A stretch of 64,000 nt of DNA from Runella aurantiaca (GCF_003339505.1 NZ_QPIW01000003.1:1-64000), one strand, 5' to 3'. Numbered from the stretch's first letter, positions 40,727 through 50,570 are shown. The notes: a model not told the origin generated them from the sequence alone. A program made the numbers and translations.

Positions 40727-41281
40727 ATGAAGAAAACCTTAATCGAGCTCTATACTGCTTTTTTTGCCTTCAAAGACTACGTATTCAGGGAATGGATTAT
40801 GTACATTCCGGTTTATGCCATACGACGATTTTTCGTCAAACAAACCGTTAAGCGGTTGGGTAAAGGCGGATTTGTGATGATGAAAGCGGAGTTTCGAGAC
40901 GGGAAAAATATCGAAATCGGTGATTATTGTTTCATCAACAAATACTGCCTTTTGGACGGGCGTGGTGGCAAACTTATTGTTGGAAACAACGTCGACATTG
41001 CCCAAGAAGTAAACATCTGGACGCTTTCCCACGACCCGCATGATGACTTTCACGGCGTGGTGGGAAAGGATGTTTTCATCGAGGATTATGTGTGGATTGC
41101 CTCCCGCGCTACCATTATGCCAGGCGTTCGTATTGGGCGTGGGGCCGTAGTGGCGGCGGGTAGTATCGTGACCAAAGATGTACCTCCGATGACCATTGTG
41201 GCGGGCAGCCCCGCCAAAGTCGTGGGCCAAAGAAAGAGTGAGTTAAAATATCGGTTGGATTGGCAACCTTGGTTTAAATAA
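40727..41281 (+). CDS. left-handed beta-helix acetyltransferase (hexapeptide repeats)
   Basis: 184 residues. The C-terminal half is built of hexapeptide turns: [58 protein letters not shown] and [15 protein letters not shown]. The N-terminal 60 residues contain hydrophobic helix-like segments ([25 protein letters not shown]) that may hold it to the membrane. Such proteins acetylate sugars in polysaccharide or lipid synthesis; the acceptor is not clear from the sequence. It shares its upstream region with lhgO. Confidence 0.85.
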   Translation: MKKTLIELYTAFFAFKDYVFREWIMYIPVYAIRRFFVKQTVKRLGKGGFVMMKAEFRDGKNIEIGDYCFINKYCLLDGRGGKLIVGNNVDIAQEVNIWTLSHDPHDDFHGVVGKDVFIEDYVWIASRATIMPGVRIGRGAVVAAGSIVTKDVPPMTIVAGSPAKVVGQRKSELKYRLDWQPWFK

Positions 41282-41292
41282 AAGGAGGCGGG

Positions 41293-41868
41293 CTATGATA
41301 TGGGCTCGAATTCAACGGCGTAGTAGATATTGGCGAGGAATATTTCACATTCGTCAATTTTGATTGTTTCGTCTTTGTCGGTATATACGCGGCTTAGCCA
41401 TTCGGCTTCGTTGAGTTTTTTATGTACTTCTATTCGCTTCTTTTTTGAGGAAAGGAGCACATATTCTCTAAACGAAGGAATCGTTTTGTAACAATCAAAT
41501 TTTTCGGTTCGGTCGTAGGATTCGGTAGAGTCAGAAAGTACCTCTACGATAATTTCAGGATTCAACAGCGCGGCTAAACCGTTGGGTGATTTTTCATAAA
41601 TGGGCTGCTCACACACAATGACTAAGTCGGGGAAGGTGTATTTTTCACAGCTTTCGACCCTGATTAACTGGTCGCTACTAAGTATCCGACAACCTTTGGA
41701 ACGAAGGCAGTTTAATAATTCAGCTGAGATATTGACACTGATGATATTATGCGCAGGTTGTGCGCCTGCCATGTCAATGATTTCACCGCCCGTGTATTCC
41801 AGTTTTACGTCCGATTTTTGCAACAACTCAAAATATTCTTCGACCGTTACAAGGGTTTCTGCCGCCAT
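41293..41868 (-). CDS. Uma2 family (DUF820) PD-(D/E)XK endonuclease-like protein
   Basis: 191 residues. Uma2/DUF820 layout: LVTVEEYFELLQKSD, KLEYTGGEIIDMAGAQPAH (first acidic strand) and FPDLVIVCEQPIYE with NPEIIVEVLSDSTESYDRTEKFDCYK, where Asp, Glu and Lys of the nuclease core occur. These proteins are common in Cytophagales and cyanobacteria and are often in many paralogues. Their cellular target is unknown. Confidence 0.88.
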   Translation of the reverse strand: MAAETLVTVEEYFELLQKSDVKLEYTGGEIIDMAGAQPAHNIISVNISAELLNCLRSKGCRILSSDQLIRVESCEKYTFPDLVIVCEQPIYEKSPNGLAALLNPEIIVEVLSDSTESYDRTEKFDCYKTIPSFREYVLLSSKKKRIEVHKKLNEAEWLSRVYTDKDETIKIDECEIFLANIYYAVEFEPIS

Positions 41869-41931
41869 AGTAGTTCGCTTTCTTCAAAATTAAAGAAAAA
41901 TCGCGGGGAATAAAACCATGCTTTGTTGATT

Positions 41932-43095
41932 TTATTCAATCCCTCTGAACAACCGATTCCAGCGAATTTTATTCAAAATGGACTTAGGATTCGGGTCGAT
42001 GGACATCCACGTAAAGAGCGCTTTTCCTACCACATGGTCGGCGGGAACAAAGCCCCAAAAGCGCGAATCAGCCGATTCGTAGCGGTTGTCGCCCATCATA
42101 AAATAATAATCCTGTTGGAAAGTATAACTCGTTAGTATCTTGCCGTCAATGCTAATTTTACCATCCTTTACCACTACTTTGGCGGGGTCATTGTGGTCAA
42201 AAAATTTAATGGCGTTGGCATATTTTGCTACGTTGGCGGAGTCCAACTGAATCGTCCATCCTTTCTTAGGCACTTGAATCGGCCCCCAAAACTCCTGATT
42301 TTGAGGAATGGCCTTTGGAAAAATACCCGCCTCGGCGGTGTTGGAAGCATACTGACTGATGTGCGTAATACTGCGAACGAACGAGTGTTTTTTCAGGTTG
42401 TCAACAATTTGGGGCGTTGTTCGAATCTGATAAACAAATGTATTGGGCTTGGCAGAGTCGGGGGGATAATTTCCGTAATCCTGAATGTCTTCATTTTCAA
42501 AAAAACGGTCGTCCAACAAATCGCCAGATTCCAAACGGTAATAAAATACTGCCGTCGGCGGCACGGCGGCGGGTTGGCCGTTGATGTACACCACGGCCTT
42601 TTTTATTTCAACTACATCGCCGCTGACGGCCACGCATCGCTTGATGAAGTTGTTGCGTAAGTCAACAGGAAAGTGTTTATAGCCACCGTCGCCGCGAGCC
42701 ACGTCTTCAAAAGGCTCATCGGGGTCGCCTGGATAGTTGAAGACCACTACGTCGTTGCGTTTTACGTCGGTAAAGCCTGGCAAACGGAACACAGGAAGCT
42801 GAATTAAGGTCGAAAAAGAGGGGATTTTTGTACCCCAAATGGTTTGATGCGTCAGCGGAATCTGTAAAGGTGTTGCGGGTGTTCGTGCGCCGTAATGGAG
42901 GTTGCTCACAAAAATAAAATCACCAATCAGAATCGTTTTCTCCATCGACGACGACGGAATAACGTAGGGAGTAAAGAGCAACCACCGAATGAACGTGGCC
43001 GCCACAACGGCAAAAACAATGGAGTCAACCCACTCTCTAAAGGCTGATTTTTTGGGCTTTTGTGATTTGCTTTCGGCGGCTTTTACTTCTATCAT
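41932..43095 (-). CDS. lepB: signal peptidase I
   Basis: 387 residues. One N-terminal membrane helix (about 20-40), then the catalytic Ser motif VIPSSSMEKTILIGDF near 47-62, where the Ser is the nucleophile. RNDVVVFNYP and NNFIKRCVAVSGDVVEI near 150-166 carry the catalytic Lys. A large insert of about 130 residues lies between this Lys motif and the C-terminal MMGDNRYESADSRFWGFVP motif, making it longer than the typical 200-320. Bacteroidota enzymes often carry such an insert. The protein removes signal peptides from exported preproteins. Confidence 0.93.
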   Translation of the reverse strand: MIEVKAAESKSQKPKKSAFREWVDSIVFAVVAATFIRWLLFTPYVIPSSSMEKTILIGDFIFVSNLHYGARTPATPLQIPLTHQTIWGTKIPSFSTLIQLPVFRLPGFTDVKRNDVVVFNYPGDPDEPFEDVARGDGGYKHFPVDLRNNFIKRCVAVSGDVVEIKKAVVYINGQPAAVPPTAVFYYRLESGDLLDDRFFENEDIQDYGNYPPDSAKPNTFVYQIRTTPQIVDNLKKHSFVRSITHISQYASNTAEAGIFPKAIPQNQEFWGPIQVPKKGWTIQLDSANVAKYANAIKFFDHNDPAKVVVKDGKISIDGKILTSYTFQQDYYFMMGDNRYESADSRFWGFVPADHVVGKALFTWMSIDPNPKSILNKIRWNRLFRGIE

Positions 43096-43140
43096 GGTGG
43101 CACCGTTTTTGGTTTTATTACAATCTGAGGGCAGACGCGT

Positions 43141-44484
43141 TTATCCTTTATAAAAAATCCATTTTGATAACTCCTTGTAATTTACCTTTTTACCGTACAT
43201 CAAAATGCCAATCCGATAAATACGCGCCGCGAGCCAAGTGGTTCCCACAAACCCCACGACCAGCAAAACCATCGAAAGGGCAATTTCCCACGCGGGTACG
43301 CCAAACGGAATCCGAGCCATCATTACCACGGGTGAGGTGAAAGGAATCATTGACGTCCAAAATGCTAGGGAGCCGTCGGGTTGATTGATGGACAACTGAG
43401 CAAAAAAGATGGAGGCAATGATAGGAAGCATGATAGGAAAAGTAAACTGTCCAGCTTCCTGTTGGTTTTCGACCGAGGCGCCGATAGCGGCGTAGAGAGA
43501 ACTGTACAACAAGTACCCTCCCAAAAAGTAAAAAATGAAGCAAATGAATATTTGCGCCAGCGGCAATGACTGTGCTGATTCCATAAACGTATTTACGGTA
43601 TTGAGCGTATTGCTTTGCGACTTCTCCATCTCTTTCTTTAGTTCGGGGTCGGCTTGCTCAGCCTGTTTATTGAGCACCTCTTGGGTTGCTGTAAATCGAT
43701 TGAATCCAAACAGCGTTTGGGTTGCGGTTGTTACCCCAAATGTAAGAATACCCCAAAGTAAAAACTGTGTCAGGCCCACGGCGGCTACGCCTAGAATCTT
43801 GCCCATCATCAAATGAAAAGGCTTGACGGAAGAAATAATGACTTCAATGATACGGTTAGATTTTTCTTCCATCACCCCTTGCATCACTCCTGCTCCGTAA
43901 ATAAGAATAAAAATGTAAAGCAAAAAAGCCGCCGCGTAGCCCGCCACGTACGCAGCAATAGTGCTACTTGACTGCGTTTTTCCTTCATCATTGAGGCTAA
44001 AAGTCTGGGCGTCAACGTTCATGTTGGCTTCTTCGATAACCTGTTGGGTAATGCCCGCTTTAGAAAGTTTGATGTTGCGAAGCTCCTGCTGAACGATTTT
44101 TTCAATGCGGTTCTGTTGCATAGGGCCGATGTTTTTGGCGGCATAGATTTGCACGCCCTTCGGTCGGTCCATGATATCGGCGGGGATAAATACCAGAAGG
44201 TTCTGCTCTTTGTCTTTTAGTTGTTTTTGGGCTGTAGCAATCGGCCCGCTGATAAATTCAAACGTTGTGTTGGCGTCGCTTTTAAACTTATTTTTAAACA
44301 AGCCGCTTTCGTCAATGACCTGAATGGTTTTGCGTTCATTGTTGAACGAACCCACGGCGGCCCAGATGATGATGCCGTAAAAAGCAGCAATCAGCAGCGG
44401 TGTCAAAAGGGTCATTACGATGAATGACTTTTTGCGTACACGTACCAAATATTCGCGTTTGAGGACAAGGAATATATTTCTCAT
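43141..44484 (-). CDS. ABC-2 type transporter permease (NatB-like)
   Basis: 447 residues. One N-terminal membrane helix (about 20-45), a large extracytoplasmic domain (about 55-185) with FKNKFKSDANTTFEF and GPIATAQKQLKDKEQNLLVF, then about five C-terminal helices. It resembles NatB-type ABC-2 permeases that pair with NatA-like ATPases. An ATPase gene is encoded next, with 108 bases between. It is probably an exporter of ions, lipids or small peptides. The ligand is unknown. Confidence 0.85.
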   Translation of the reverse strand: MRNIFLVLKREYLVRVRKKSFIVMTLLTPLLIAAFYGIIIWAAVGSFNNERKTIQVIDESGLFKNKFKSDANTTFEFISGPIATAQKQLKDKEQNLLVFIPADIMDRPKGVQIYAAKNIGPMQQNRIEKIVQQELRNIKLSKAGITQQVIEEANMNVDAQTFSLNDEGKTQSSSTIAAYVAGYAAAFLLYIFILIYGAGVMQGVMEEKSNRIIEVIISSVKPFHLMMGKILGVAAVGLTQFLLWGILTFGVTTATQTLFGFNRFTATQEVLNKQAEQADPELKKEMEKSQSNTLNTVNTFMESAQSLPLAQIFICFIFYFLGGYLLYSSLYAAIGASVENQQEAGQFTFPIMLPIIASIFFAQLSINQPDGSLAFWTSMIPFTSPVVMMARIPFGVPAWEIALSMVLLVVGFVGTTWLAARIYRIGILMYGKKVNYKELSKWIFYKG

Positions 44485-44592
44485 AGCTTCGAGGAGGAGT
44501 TATAAAATATCATTAGGTGCTTTTTGGGCAGTATAAGCACAAAAACGAATAGTGCTTATTAATAAAAATCGTTGATTGTGCGGGGTAGTGAG

Positions 44593-45528
44593 CTACCGTA
44601 GACTGCTTATTTCCTCGGGTATTTCACCGCCAACGGCTTTGATGAAAATATCGTTGAAAGAAGGAATGTTTTCGTGAAAAGAGACCAACTCCACCTGACT
44701 GATGAGGTTGCCCACCAAGGCGTTGACGGAGGCGTTGCCTATCAACCGAATGTTTGCTTTGTTAACTTGCTCGTCGTCGATTTTGTGGGAGATAATTTCA
44801 AAATCAGCGGGCAGTGATTCCAGCGTTCCGTGATAACGCACCGAGTAGCTGTGCTCCTTGAATTGATCTTTTACCTCTTTTTTGCTCCCCTTTAAAATCA
44901 CCTGCGATTTGTGAATCAGCGCAATGTGGTCACAAAGCTCTTCTACCGACTCCATGCGGTGCGTAGAGAAAATGATGGTTGTTCCTTTGTCGCGCAGTTC
45001 GAGAATTTCGTCTTTAATAAGGTTGGCGTTAATCGGGTCAAATCCCGAAAATGGTTCATCCAAAATAATCAGTTTAGGTTCGTGCATGACAGTGGCCACA
45101 AACTGAATTTTTTGCTGCATTCCCTTGGAAAGGTCTTCGATGCTTTTGGTCCACCACGTTTTGATGTCGAATTTCTTAAACCAGATTTTTAGTTTATCCA
45201 TGGCCTCTCGTTCCGACAACCCTTTGAGCTGGGCCAGATAGAGAAGCTGCTCGCCCACCTTCATTTTTTTGTACAAGCCCCGTTCTTCGGGCAAATAACC
45301 GATGTGTTGGATATGTTCGGGGCGTAAGCGTTCGCCATCGAGCAAAACGTAGCCTTCGTCGGGGGCAGTGATTTGGGTGATAATCCGGATAAGTGAGGTT
45401 TTGCCCGCGCCGTTTGGACCAAGTAATCCAAAAATACTGCCTTTGGGAACATTTAAGCTTACCCCATCAAGGGCGCGATGCGAAGCGTACTGTTTTACTA
45501 CATCGTGAACTTCGAGAATGTTGGGCAT
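44593..45528 (-). CDS. ABC transporter ATP-binding protein (NatA-like)
   Basis: 311 residues from the ATG at 45526-45528 (MPNILEVHDVVKQYASHRAL); the longer frame begins 30 residues earlier with poor composition. Walker A is GLLGPNGAGKTS near 39-50, the signature is LSKGMQQKIQFV near 134-145, and Walker B is PKLIILDEPFSGFDP near 153-167. A C-terminal ~80-residue extension is characteristic of the NatA/multidrug group. It supplies ATP for the permease gene downstream. Confidence 0.92.
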   Translation of the reverse strand: MPNILEVHDVVKQYASHRALDGVSLNVPKGSIFGLLGPNGAGKTSLIRIITQITAPDEGYVLLDGERLRPEHIQHIGYLPEERGLYKKMKVGEQLLYLAQLKGLSEREAMDKLKIWFKKFDIKTWWTKSIEDLSKGMQQKIQFVATVMHEPKLIILDEPFSGFDPINANLIKDEILELRDKGTTIIFSTHRMESVEELCDHIALIHKSQVILKGSKKEVKDQFKEHSYSVRYHGTLESLPADFEIISHKIDDEQVNKANIRLIGNASVNALVGNLISQVELVSFHENIPSFNDIFIKAVGGEIPEEISSLR

Positions 45529-46179
45529 ATAGTTAAGAGTTAAGAAGAAAAGGCTGTGTAAAAGAGCATGAAAGAATGCCTCTCTGTTTAAAAGAGTTCG
45601 AAAATTAAGACCATACACCTGCTATTATCAAGTGAATGCGGATAGTTGGGGGATTTGGAAGGATAAGCGGTAAAAGAAAATACGCTTTCGGTTGATTCTA
45701 GGGCTTAATCATTTTTGAGAGAACCGTTTGGGGGCGAGGACATTGAGGTGTAGGAATCAAATTTTTTAGGCGGTGCGCCAAAATGTTCCCCAATCAATTT
45801 TGTAAAGTTTGTATAAAAAATAATCTCTTTAAAAAATATACTTATTAGTTTTTTTGGTTTATTAAAAAGTGCTATCTAGATTAAATTTGGGCTATTATGG
45901 TTTATTATAAGATATTTTTTTGCAATAAATATGCTAAATAGTCAATTAAATCAATAAATTGCCATAAAACAATTACAGTCACACCACTAATCGATAAAAT
46001 GCCCGCAGTGCCTGTATATAAATTCTTCTTTTGAGGGCCATATCTAGCTTGCTAAGCTAGCGAATAGATAGACGGATAGAGTTTATCATAATCAGGTCTG
46101 TATTGTACATAATCGTGCGTTTTTACGGAATCAATTGCCTTTTTTATATTTCTTTCTACCACTCTAAATCTTTACCCTA
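45529..46179. other. long AT-rich intergenic stretch
   Basis: No supported gene. The region is rich in AT and has runs such as TATAAAAAATAATC. A perfect 7-bp palindrome, CTAGCTT-GCT-AAGCTAG at 46044-46060, is the only structured element I see. It may be a control region for the small ORF/azoR unit that begins at 46180. The left part also lies upstream of the ABC ATPase gene and could include its promoter, which I cannot locate. Confidence 0.35.
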
Positions 46180-46280
46180 ATGAAAAACACACACAATTGT
46201 GGGCCTTAGCCCTGGCGCTGTTCATCTTGTTAGTACTTCTTAACTTATCGTTTTACCAAGTGAAAAACTGTAAAAAATGA
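46180..46280 (+). pseudogene. frameshifted small membrane peptide overlapping azoR
   Basis: The ATG at 46180 opens MKNTHNCGP and stops. The frame two bases on reads LWALALALFILLVLLNLSFYQVKNCKK and ends at TGA 46278-46280, which overlaps the azoR ATG at 46277 as ATGA. If one CA of the CACACACA run at about 46188-46195 is removed, the two parts join as a 32-residue peptide with one membrane helix. The arrangement suggests a small membrane peptide coupled to azoR and disrupted by a dinucleotide-repeat slip, by phase variation, or by a sequencing error. Confidence 0.4.
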
Positions 46281-46876
46281 AAAGAATATTAAACATTGTC
46301 TCCAGCCCGGGAAAAGAGAATTCTTTTAGCGTCAGATTATCAAATGCTGTAGTGTCCAAATTACAGGCCGCTTATCCCGGCAGTACGGTTCAAACCCGGA
46401 ATTTAGCCCTAAATCCGTTTCCGCATCTGGAAGAATCGCACATTACCTCCTTTTTTACGCCCGAAGAGTACCGAACCGAAGCCCAAAATACGGCACTTCG
46501 CCATTCTGACCAAGCGATTAAAGAAGTAATGGACGCCGATATTATTGTGATAGGAGTACCTATGTACAACTTCGGTATTCCGTCCAACCTAAAGGCGTGG
46601 ATTGACCATATTGTTAGACAAGGCCAAACGTTTACCTTTACCGAAAAAGGTCCAGAAGGATTGCTAAAAAACAAAAAAGTGTACTTGGCGATTGCGACAG
46701 GCGGTATTTATTCGGAAGGCCCGATGAAAACCTACGATTTTACCGAGTCTTACTTGAGAACTATCTTGGCTTTTATTGGAATTACTGACGTTTCGGTTTT
46801 TCGTGCCGAAGGTATGGCGGTTCCAGGAATGCAGGACACTGCGCTGCAAAAAGGAATAGAGAGTATCACTGCTTAA
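46277..46876 (+). CDS. azoR: FMN-dependent NADH azoreductase
   Basis: 199 residues of the flavodoxin-like AzoR fold. SSPGKENSFSVRLSNAV near 9-25 binds the FMN phosphate, VPMYNFGIPSNLKAWIDH near 94-111 and the VYLAIATGGIYSEGPM region near 136-151 complete the FMN site. It reduces azo bonds and, more probably in vivo, quinones, with NADH. It overlaps a disrupted membrane peptide reading frame by ATGA. Terminator at 46949-46985. Confidence 0.92.
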   Translation: MKRILNIVSSPGKENSFSVRLSNAVVSKLQAAYPGSTVQTRNLALNPFPHLEESHITSFFTPEEYRTEAQNTALRHSDQAIKEVMDADIIVIGVPMYNFGIPSNLKAWIDHIVRQGQTFTFTEKGPEGLLKNKKVYLAIATGGIYSEGPMKTYDFTESYLRTILAFIGITDVSVFRAEGMAVPGMQDTALQKGIESITA

Positions 46877-46948
46877 TCCTCAAATCCATTTTGCTCAAAA
46901 CACAGGCGACCTGATTTTAGGAGCCTTATAAACCTTCTTCTGCTTGAT

Positions 46949-46985
46949 GGCGGTGCCGATTGTCATAACTCGGTACCGCCTTTTT
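46949..46985 (+). terminator. terminator after azoR
   Basis: GGCGGTGCCGA (46949-46959) pairs with TCGGTACCGCC (46970-46980) with one G-T wobble and a 10-base loop, followed by five T. It is 72 bases past the azoR stop. Confidence 0.75.
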
Positions 46986-47083
46986 AACTTCTAATTACAA
47001 CACCGTAAGCAGAATAACGGGTAATAACTACGGTCAATGGTTTGTTTTTAGTAGTTTGCATCTGATAACCAAAAAAATAGACC

Positions 47084-47953
47084 ATGAATATTGTGACGAG
47101 AGTGCTTGCTTTCCTGCTTTTATTGAAAGGCATCCTGTCCTGCAACCCAAGTGCAGAAGAAAAAAAGGAAGAAGCAAAGTCGATGACCACGTTTGTCTAT
47201 GACTTGACTCAGCCTGCTGAAACCTACGTTTTGCCCAAAGAGCTAAAAGAGATTTCGGGGGTGGCTTTTTATGCAGAAAACCAACTTTTGTGCGTGCAAG
47301 ATGAAGACGGTGAAGTGTTTGTGTATGATTTGGTACAACAAAAAATTACGGAAAGTCACCGTTTCGGACCCCGCGGCGATTATGAAGGAATTGAGAAAAT
47401 CGGCGACGAAATCTACGTCTTGCAAAGCAACGGAACCCTTTTTAATTTTAAACTTGGTAACAAAGAAACCCGCGAAATTGAAACTAGCCTGCCCGGAAAA
47501 AATGACGTCGAAGGCCTGACGTATGACTTTGGTACCAAACGCCTGTGGTTGGCGGTAAAAGAAGCTTCCAAAAAAGCCGCAAAAGATGATGATAAGGTCA
47601 TTTTTTCTTTTGACCTGAAGAGCCGAAGGGTGTTTACAGAGCGTGAATTGAAAGCAAAGCAATTTGACCAAGTAGGATTGAAAGGCAAAAACTGGAAGGA
47701 TTTTAAACCCTCTGACATTGCTTCTCATCCCAAAACGGGAGAACTATATTTGCTCAGTTCGGCGGGGCATCGGTTGGTTATTTTCTCGGCGGGAGGGGTA
47801 CCACTAAAAAATATTGACCTTGACCCCAAACAATTTCGGCAGCCCGAAGGAATCTGCTTTACCCCCGAAGGAACCCTTTACATATCAAGCGAAGGCGATG
47901 GTAAAGATGGGTATATTCTAAAGTTTAATCCATTGAAGGAGGCGGATAATTGA
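47084..47953 (+). CDS. SdiA-regulated/YjiK-like beta-propeller lipoprotein
   Basis: 289 residues with a lipoprotein signal ending ILSC (about Cys20). The mature part is a YjiK/SdiA-regulated-like propeller: LPKELKEISGVAFY, GDYEGIEKIGDEIYVL, NDVEGLTYD and PEGICFTPEGTLYISSEGDG repeats of the xxEGI/xxGL type. The E. coli relatives are regulated by SdiA, but the family name does not mean that this gene is. Function unknown; a ligand-binding surface propeller is probable. Followed by a strong terminator. Confidence 0.75.
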   Translation: MNIVTRVLAFLLLLKGILSCNPSAEEKKEEAKSMTTFVYDLTQPAETYVLPKELKEISGVAFYAENQLLCVQDEDGEVFVYDLVQQKITESHRFGPRGDYEGIEKIGDEIYVLQSNGTLFNFKLGNKETREIETSLPGKNDVEGLTYDFGTKRLWLAVKEASKKAAKDDDKVIFSFDLKSRRVFTERELKAKQFDQVGLKGKNWKDFKPSDIASHPKTGELYLLSSAGHRLVIFSAGGVPLKNIDLDPKQFRQPEGICFTPEGTLYISSEGDGKDGYILKFNPLKEADN

Positions 47954-47981
47954 GCGGAATAAGTGCTGGAAAAGATATTTA

Positions 47982-48028
47982 TCAAACCCCCGACGTCGAA
48001 AGGTCATTTCTCCGCGTCGGGGGTTTGA
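47982..48028. terminator. bidirectional terminator
   Basis: TCAAACCCCCGACG (47982-47995) pairs perfectly with CGTCGGGGGTTTGA (48015-48028) over a 19-base loop. It separates the convergent lipoprotein and S9 peptidase genes. Confidence 0.75.
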
Positions 48029-48049
48029 TTGTTTAAAAAAGCAAGAGAT

Positions 48050-50155
48050 TTATAACTTCTTTTGAAAAAATGCCGCAATGGCTTTGTTGACTTTCACCTG
48101 ATTGGCGTGCATCATAAAATGGTGGGTATCATCCACAATCACCATTGTTTCGATGGGTACTTTTGTTTCTTCTAAGCGGCGTACCAAGTCGGTACTTTGA
48201 CTAAAACGCACGTTGCGGTCATCATCGCCGTGGATGAAAAGTACGGGAGAAGTCCACGTATTTATATACGCAATCGGGGACGATTTCCAGGCTACCTCCA
48301 AGGCGCGGGTGGCATCGGGAGCGCGTTCGTATTGGTCGGGCATCAGAATGTTGCGGGTGCGCTCGATGGTGCGGTCGTGTACGCCGTGGATGTCGACGCC
48401 TACCGCAAATAGCTTAGAGTCGCGTCCCAAGGCCATCGCCGTTAGAAATCCGCCGTACGAGCCTCCGTATATGCCGATGCGTTTGGGATTAATTTGCGGT
48501 TGTTTGGCGAGCCATTCACCAGCGACTTTGATGTCGATATATTCGGAAGCACCGTTGGTACCGCCATTTTTAGCATTGTGAAACTCGTAGCCGTAACCAA
48601 TCCCCAAACGGTAATTGACCGATAAAACTGCGTAACCGAGGCTTGCCAAATACTGATTCATGGCGTAAGCATTGGCGTAATAATCACCATAATTCCACCC
48701 CAATAACATCTGCCGAGGTGGTCCGCCGTGAACGTAAACAATGGCGGGCTTTTTGGCGGGTCCTCCTGCTTTTTCAAAGAGTTGGCAATGAACCGTTACG
48801 CCGTCTGGCGTTTTGAAGACCACTTGTTTTGGCGTCACCAAATCCGTACTTGGGTAGGTTGTAGGCAAACGGTCGGTAGCCAGGATTTTCATTTCTCCAC
48901 CGTTGGCAGGCATTACGGAAGGGAGAGGAGGGCGTTGAGCAGTAGCACTGACAAAGGCCATTGTTTTTCCGTCGCCCGTCAAAACGGGGAACCATTCTAG
49001 GCCCGTTCCAGGCGTCATTATCTGCATATCTGCGCGGTCTACGGATACTTTAACGACGTGACGGCGGTCAATGTCCAAAGCGTCAGTACCTGCATTGGCG
49101 GCAAAGACGAGCGTTTTCCCATCGGCACTGAGTTGAATATGTTCACACATAAAATTGCCGGGTGTAAGCAACAGCGGCGCACCGCCCTGCTCCGCTAACG
49201 AATATAAATGCGGCCATCCGTCTTGGTAAGAAAGAAAAACGATACGATTGGCCGCCCAGTGCAAATTGGGGCCTCCGTGGGTGTTGGGCACTGAGCCATT
49301 CAATCGTTTAGGCGCGGTCCAAAGGGCTTTTGCTTCTCCCGTACTTACATCGGCCATCATGATTGACCACGGGATATGCTTCCTTACGAGGATAGAATCG
49401 GGCTTGCCACCCAGTCCATTGGTACGAATAAAGGCCAATTTCTTTCCATCAGGCGACCAACGCGGGGTGTTGTCACGTTTGTATTGTGGGTCTATCCAAA
49501 CAATAGGAGTTTGGGCGTCGGTATATACACCGATAAAACTGTGGTCAACGCGATTGGATTGAAATGCCAATCGACTGCCATCGGGCGACCAAACTGGCGT
49601 GCCGTTTGTGCCACGGGCCGAAAAGAGCATCGTTGCCGCCGCCGAGCCATCAATAGGAATGGTGTATATTTGCCCTCCTTTGGAGAAAGCTACTTTATCG
49701 CTTTTGGGCGAAATAACAGGGCCTTCGCCTTCGCCCAAGAGCTTGGGCTCGCCACCGGCAAATGGTACTGCCCAAATTTGCACTTTGGGAGGGGCAGGAC
49801 TAAAGGTAGGATTGACGGGGAGTTCATCGCCCCAATTGGAGCCATGGTCGCCGCCGCGTACATAGAGCACCCATTTTCCATCATCTGATAATGCTACACT
49901 ACTGAGTTCCTGACCATCGTCCTGTAAATAGTTGGTGAGCCGTCGGGCGTTGAAGTCGGGCCCTTCCGCCACGTAAATATTCCGTTTCCCCTCTTCGTTG
50001 AATGCCCATGCGATGCGAGAACCCGTGGCTGAGGCGGTCAATTCATTGGGAAAAGGATAGGATTTGACGGCCTCCATTGAAAAACCGTTTTGTGCTCGGG
50101 ATACAGTGCTGAAAAGACAGTGTAAGAGTGTGAAGATTAGTAGCGTAGGTTTCAT
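48050..50155 (-). CDS. S9 family prolyl oligopeptidase-like peptidase
   Basis: 701 residues, exported: a signal at about 1-20 precedes a WD-type beta-propeller with repeats such as WSPDGSRLAFQS and WSPDGKKLAFIR. A C-terminal alpha/beta-hydrolase follows from about 450. GIYGGSYGGF holds the nucleophile Ser566, HGDDDRNV the Asp near 645 and DDTHHFMMH the His near 678. It resembles dipeptidyl-peptidase or acylaminoacyl-peptidase types and probably trims peptides in the periplasm. Monocistronic. Confidence 0.9.
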   Translation of the reverse strand: MKPTLLIFTLLHCLFSTVSRAQNGFSMEAVKSYPFPNELTASATGSRIAWAFNEEGKRNIYVAEGPDFNARRLTNYLQDDGQELSSVALSDDGKWVLYVRGGDHGSNWGDELPVNPTFSPAPPKVQIWAVPFAGGEPKLLGEGEGPVISPKSDKVAFSKGGQIYTIPIDGSAAATMLFSARGTNGTPVWSPDGSRLAFQSNRVDHSFIGVYTDAQTPIVWIDPQYKRDNTPRWSPDGKKLAFIRTNGLGGKPDSILVRKHIPWSIMMADVSTGEAKALWTAPKRLNGSVPNTHGGPNLHWAANRIVFLSYQDGWPHLYSLAEQGGAPLLLTPGNFMCEHIQLSADGKTLVFAANAGTDALDIDRRHVVKVSVDRADMQIMTPGTGLEWFPVLTGDGKTMAFVSATAQRPPLPSVMPANGGEMKILATDRLPTTYPSTDLVTPKQVVFKTPDGVTVHCQLFEKAGGPAKKPAIVYVHGGPPRQMLLGWNYGDYYANAYAMNQYLASLGYAVLSVNYRLGIGYGYEFHNAKNGGTNGASEYIDIKVAGEWLAKQPQINPKRIGIYGGSYGGFLTAMALGRDSKLFAVGVDIHGVHDRTIERTRNILMPDQYERAPDATRALEVAWKSSPIAYINTWTSPVLFIHGDDDRNVRFSQSTDLVRRLEETKVPIETMVIVDDTHHFMMHANQVKVNKAIAAFFQKKL

Positions 50156-50177
50156 AAAGTGAGGGGTTGATGAAACC

Positions 50178-50185
50178 CAAACTTA
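50178..50185 (-). promoter_or_regulatory. promoter -7 box of the S9 peptidase gene
   Basis: CAAACTTA reads TAAGTTTG on the minus strand, a perfect TAnnTTTG element 22 bases before the start codon at 50155. No convincing -33 element is visible. Confidence 0.4.
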
Positions 50186-50570
50186 CTAAAAATCAATCTC
50201 ATTGAGGAGCTTATTTAGGCCTTTATCTGAAATATTATCCTGTTGCGCTTGGTCGTAATACCATAGAGGTAATCACACAAGCGCCGTCGCTTTTTCGTCC
50301 CTTTGCTTTTTATCGCTAGGCACATTTTGTAACAATCTTACCCAAATAGCTATTTCTTGTGCCAGTGAGCTATACATTTGACAAGGAACTGAATGATTTT
50401 TTCAAGGGCCGTGGGATGAGATTCCTAAAAATGCTCATCAGACTTGGCATTTTTGGGATAGCCTAATCTTTTCTTGCGGTGGTAGTATTAAAAGAACGGC
50501 TTCGTGCTTCTGAAAACTAAAATATTTTAAAAATTAGCCGTAATTTTCGGCCCTACTTTTTACCGAACAA
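50186..50570. other. intergenic stretch upstream of the aldehyde dehydrogenase
   Basis: About 385 bases with no supported gene. A short frame (GTG start near 50365, about 35 codons, ending GIFGIA) exists but has no clear support. No terminator or perfect promoter is visible near 50571. The strand content is neutral and may contain decayed sequence. Confidence 0.3.

Noticed and set aside
50365-50475. Short GTG-started frame of about 35 codons in the gap before the aldehyde dehydrogenase
   Set aside because: No family, promoter or conserved feature; length is within chance for this base composition.
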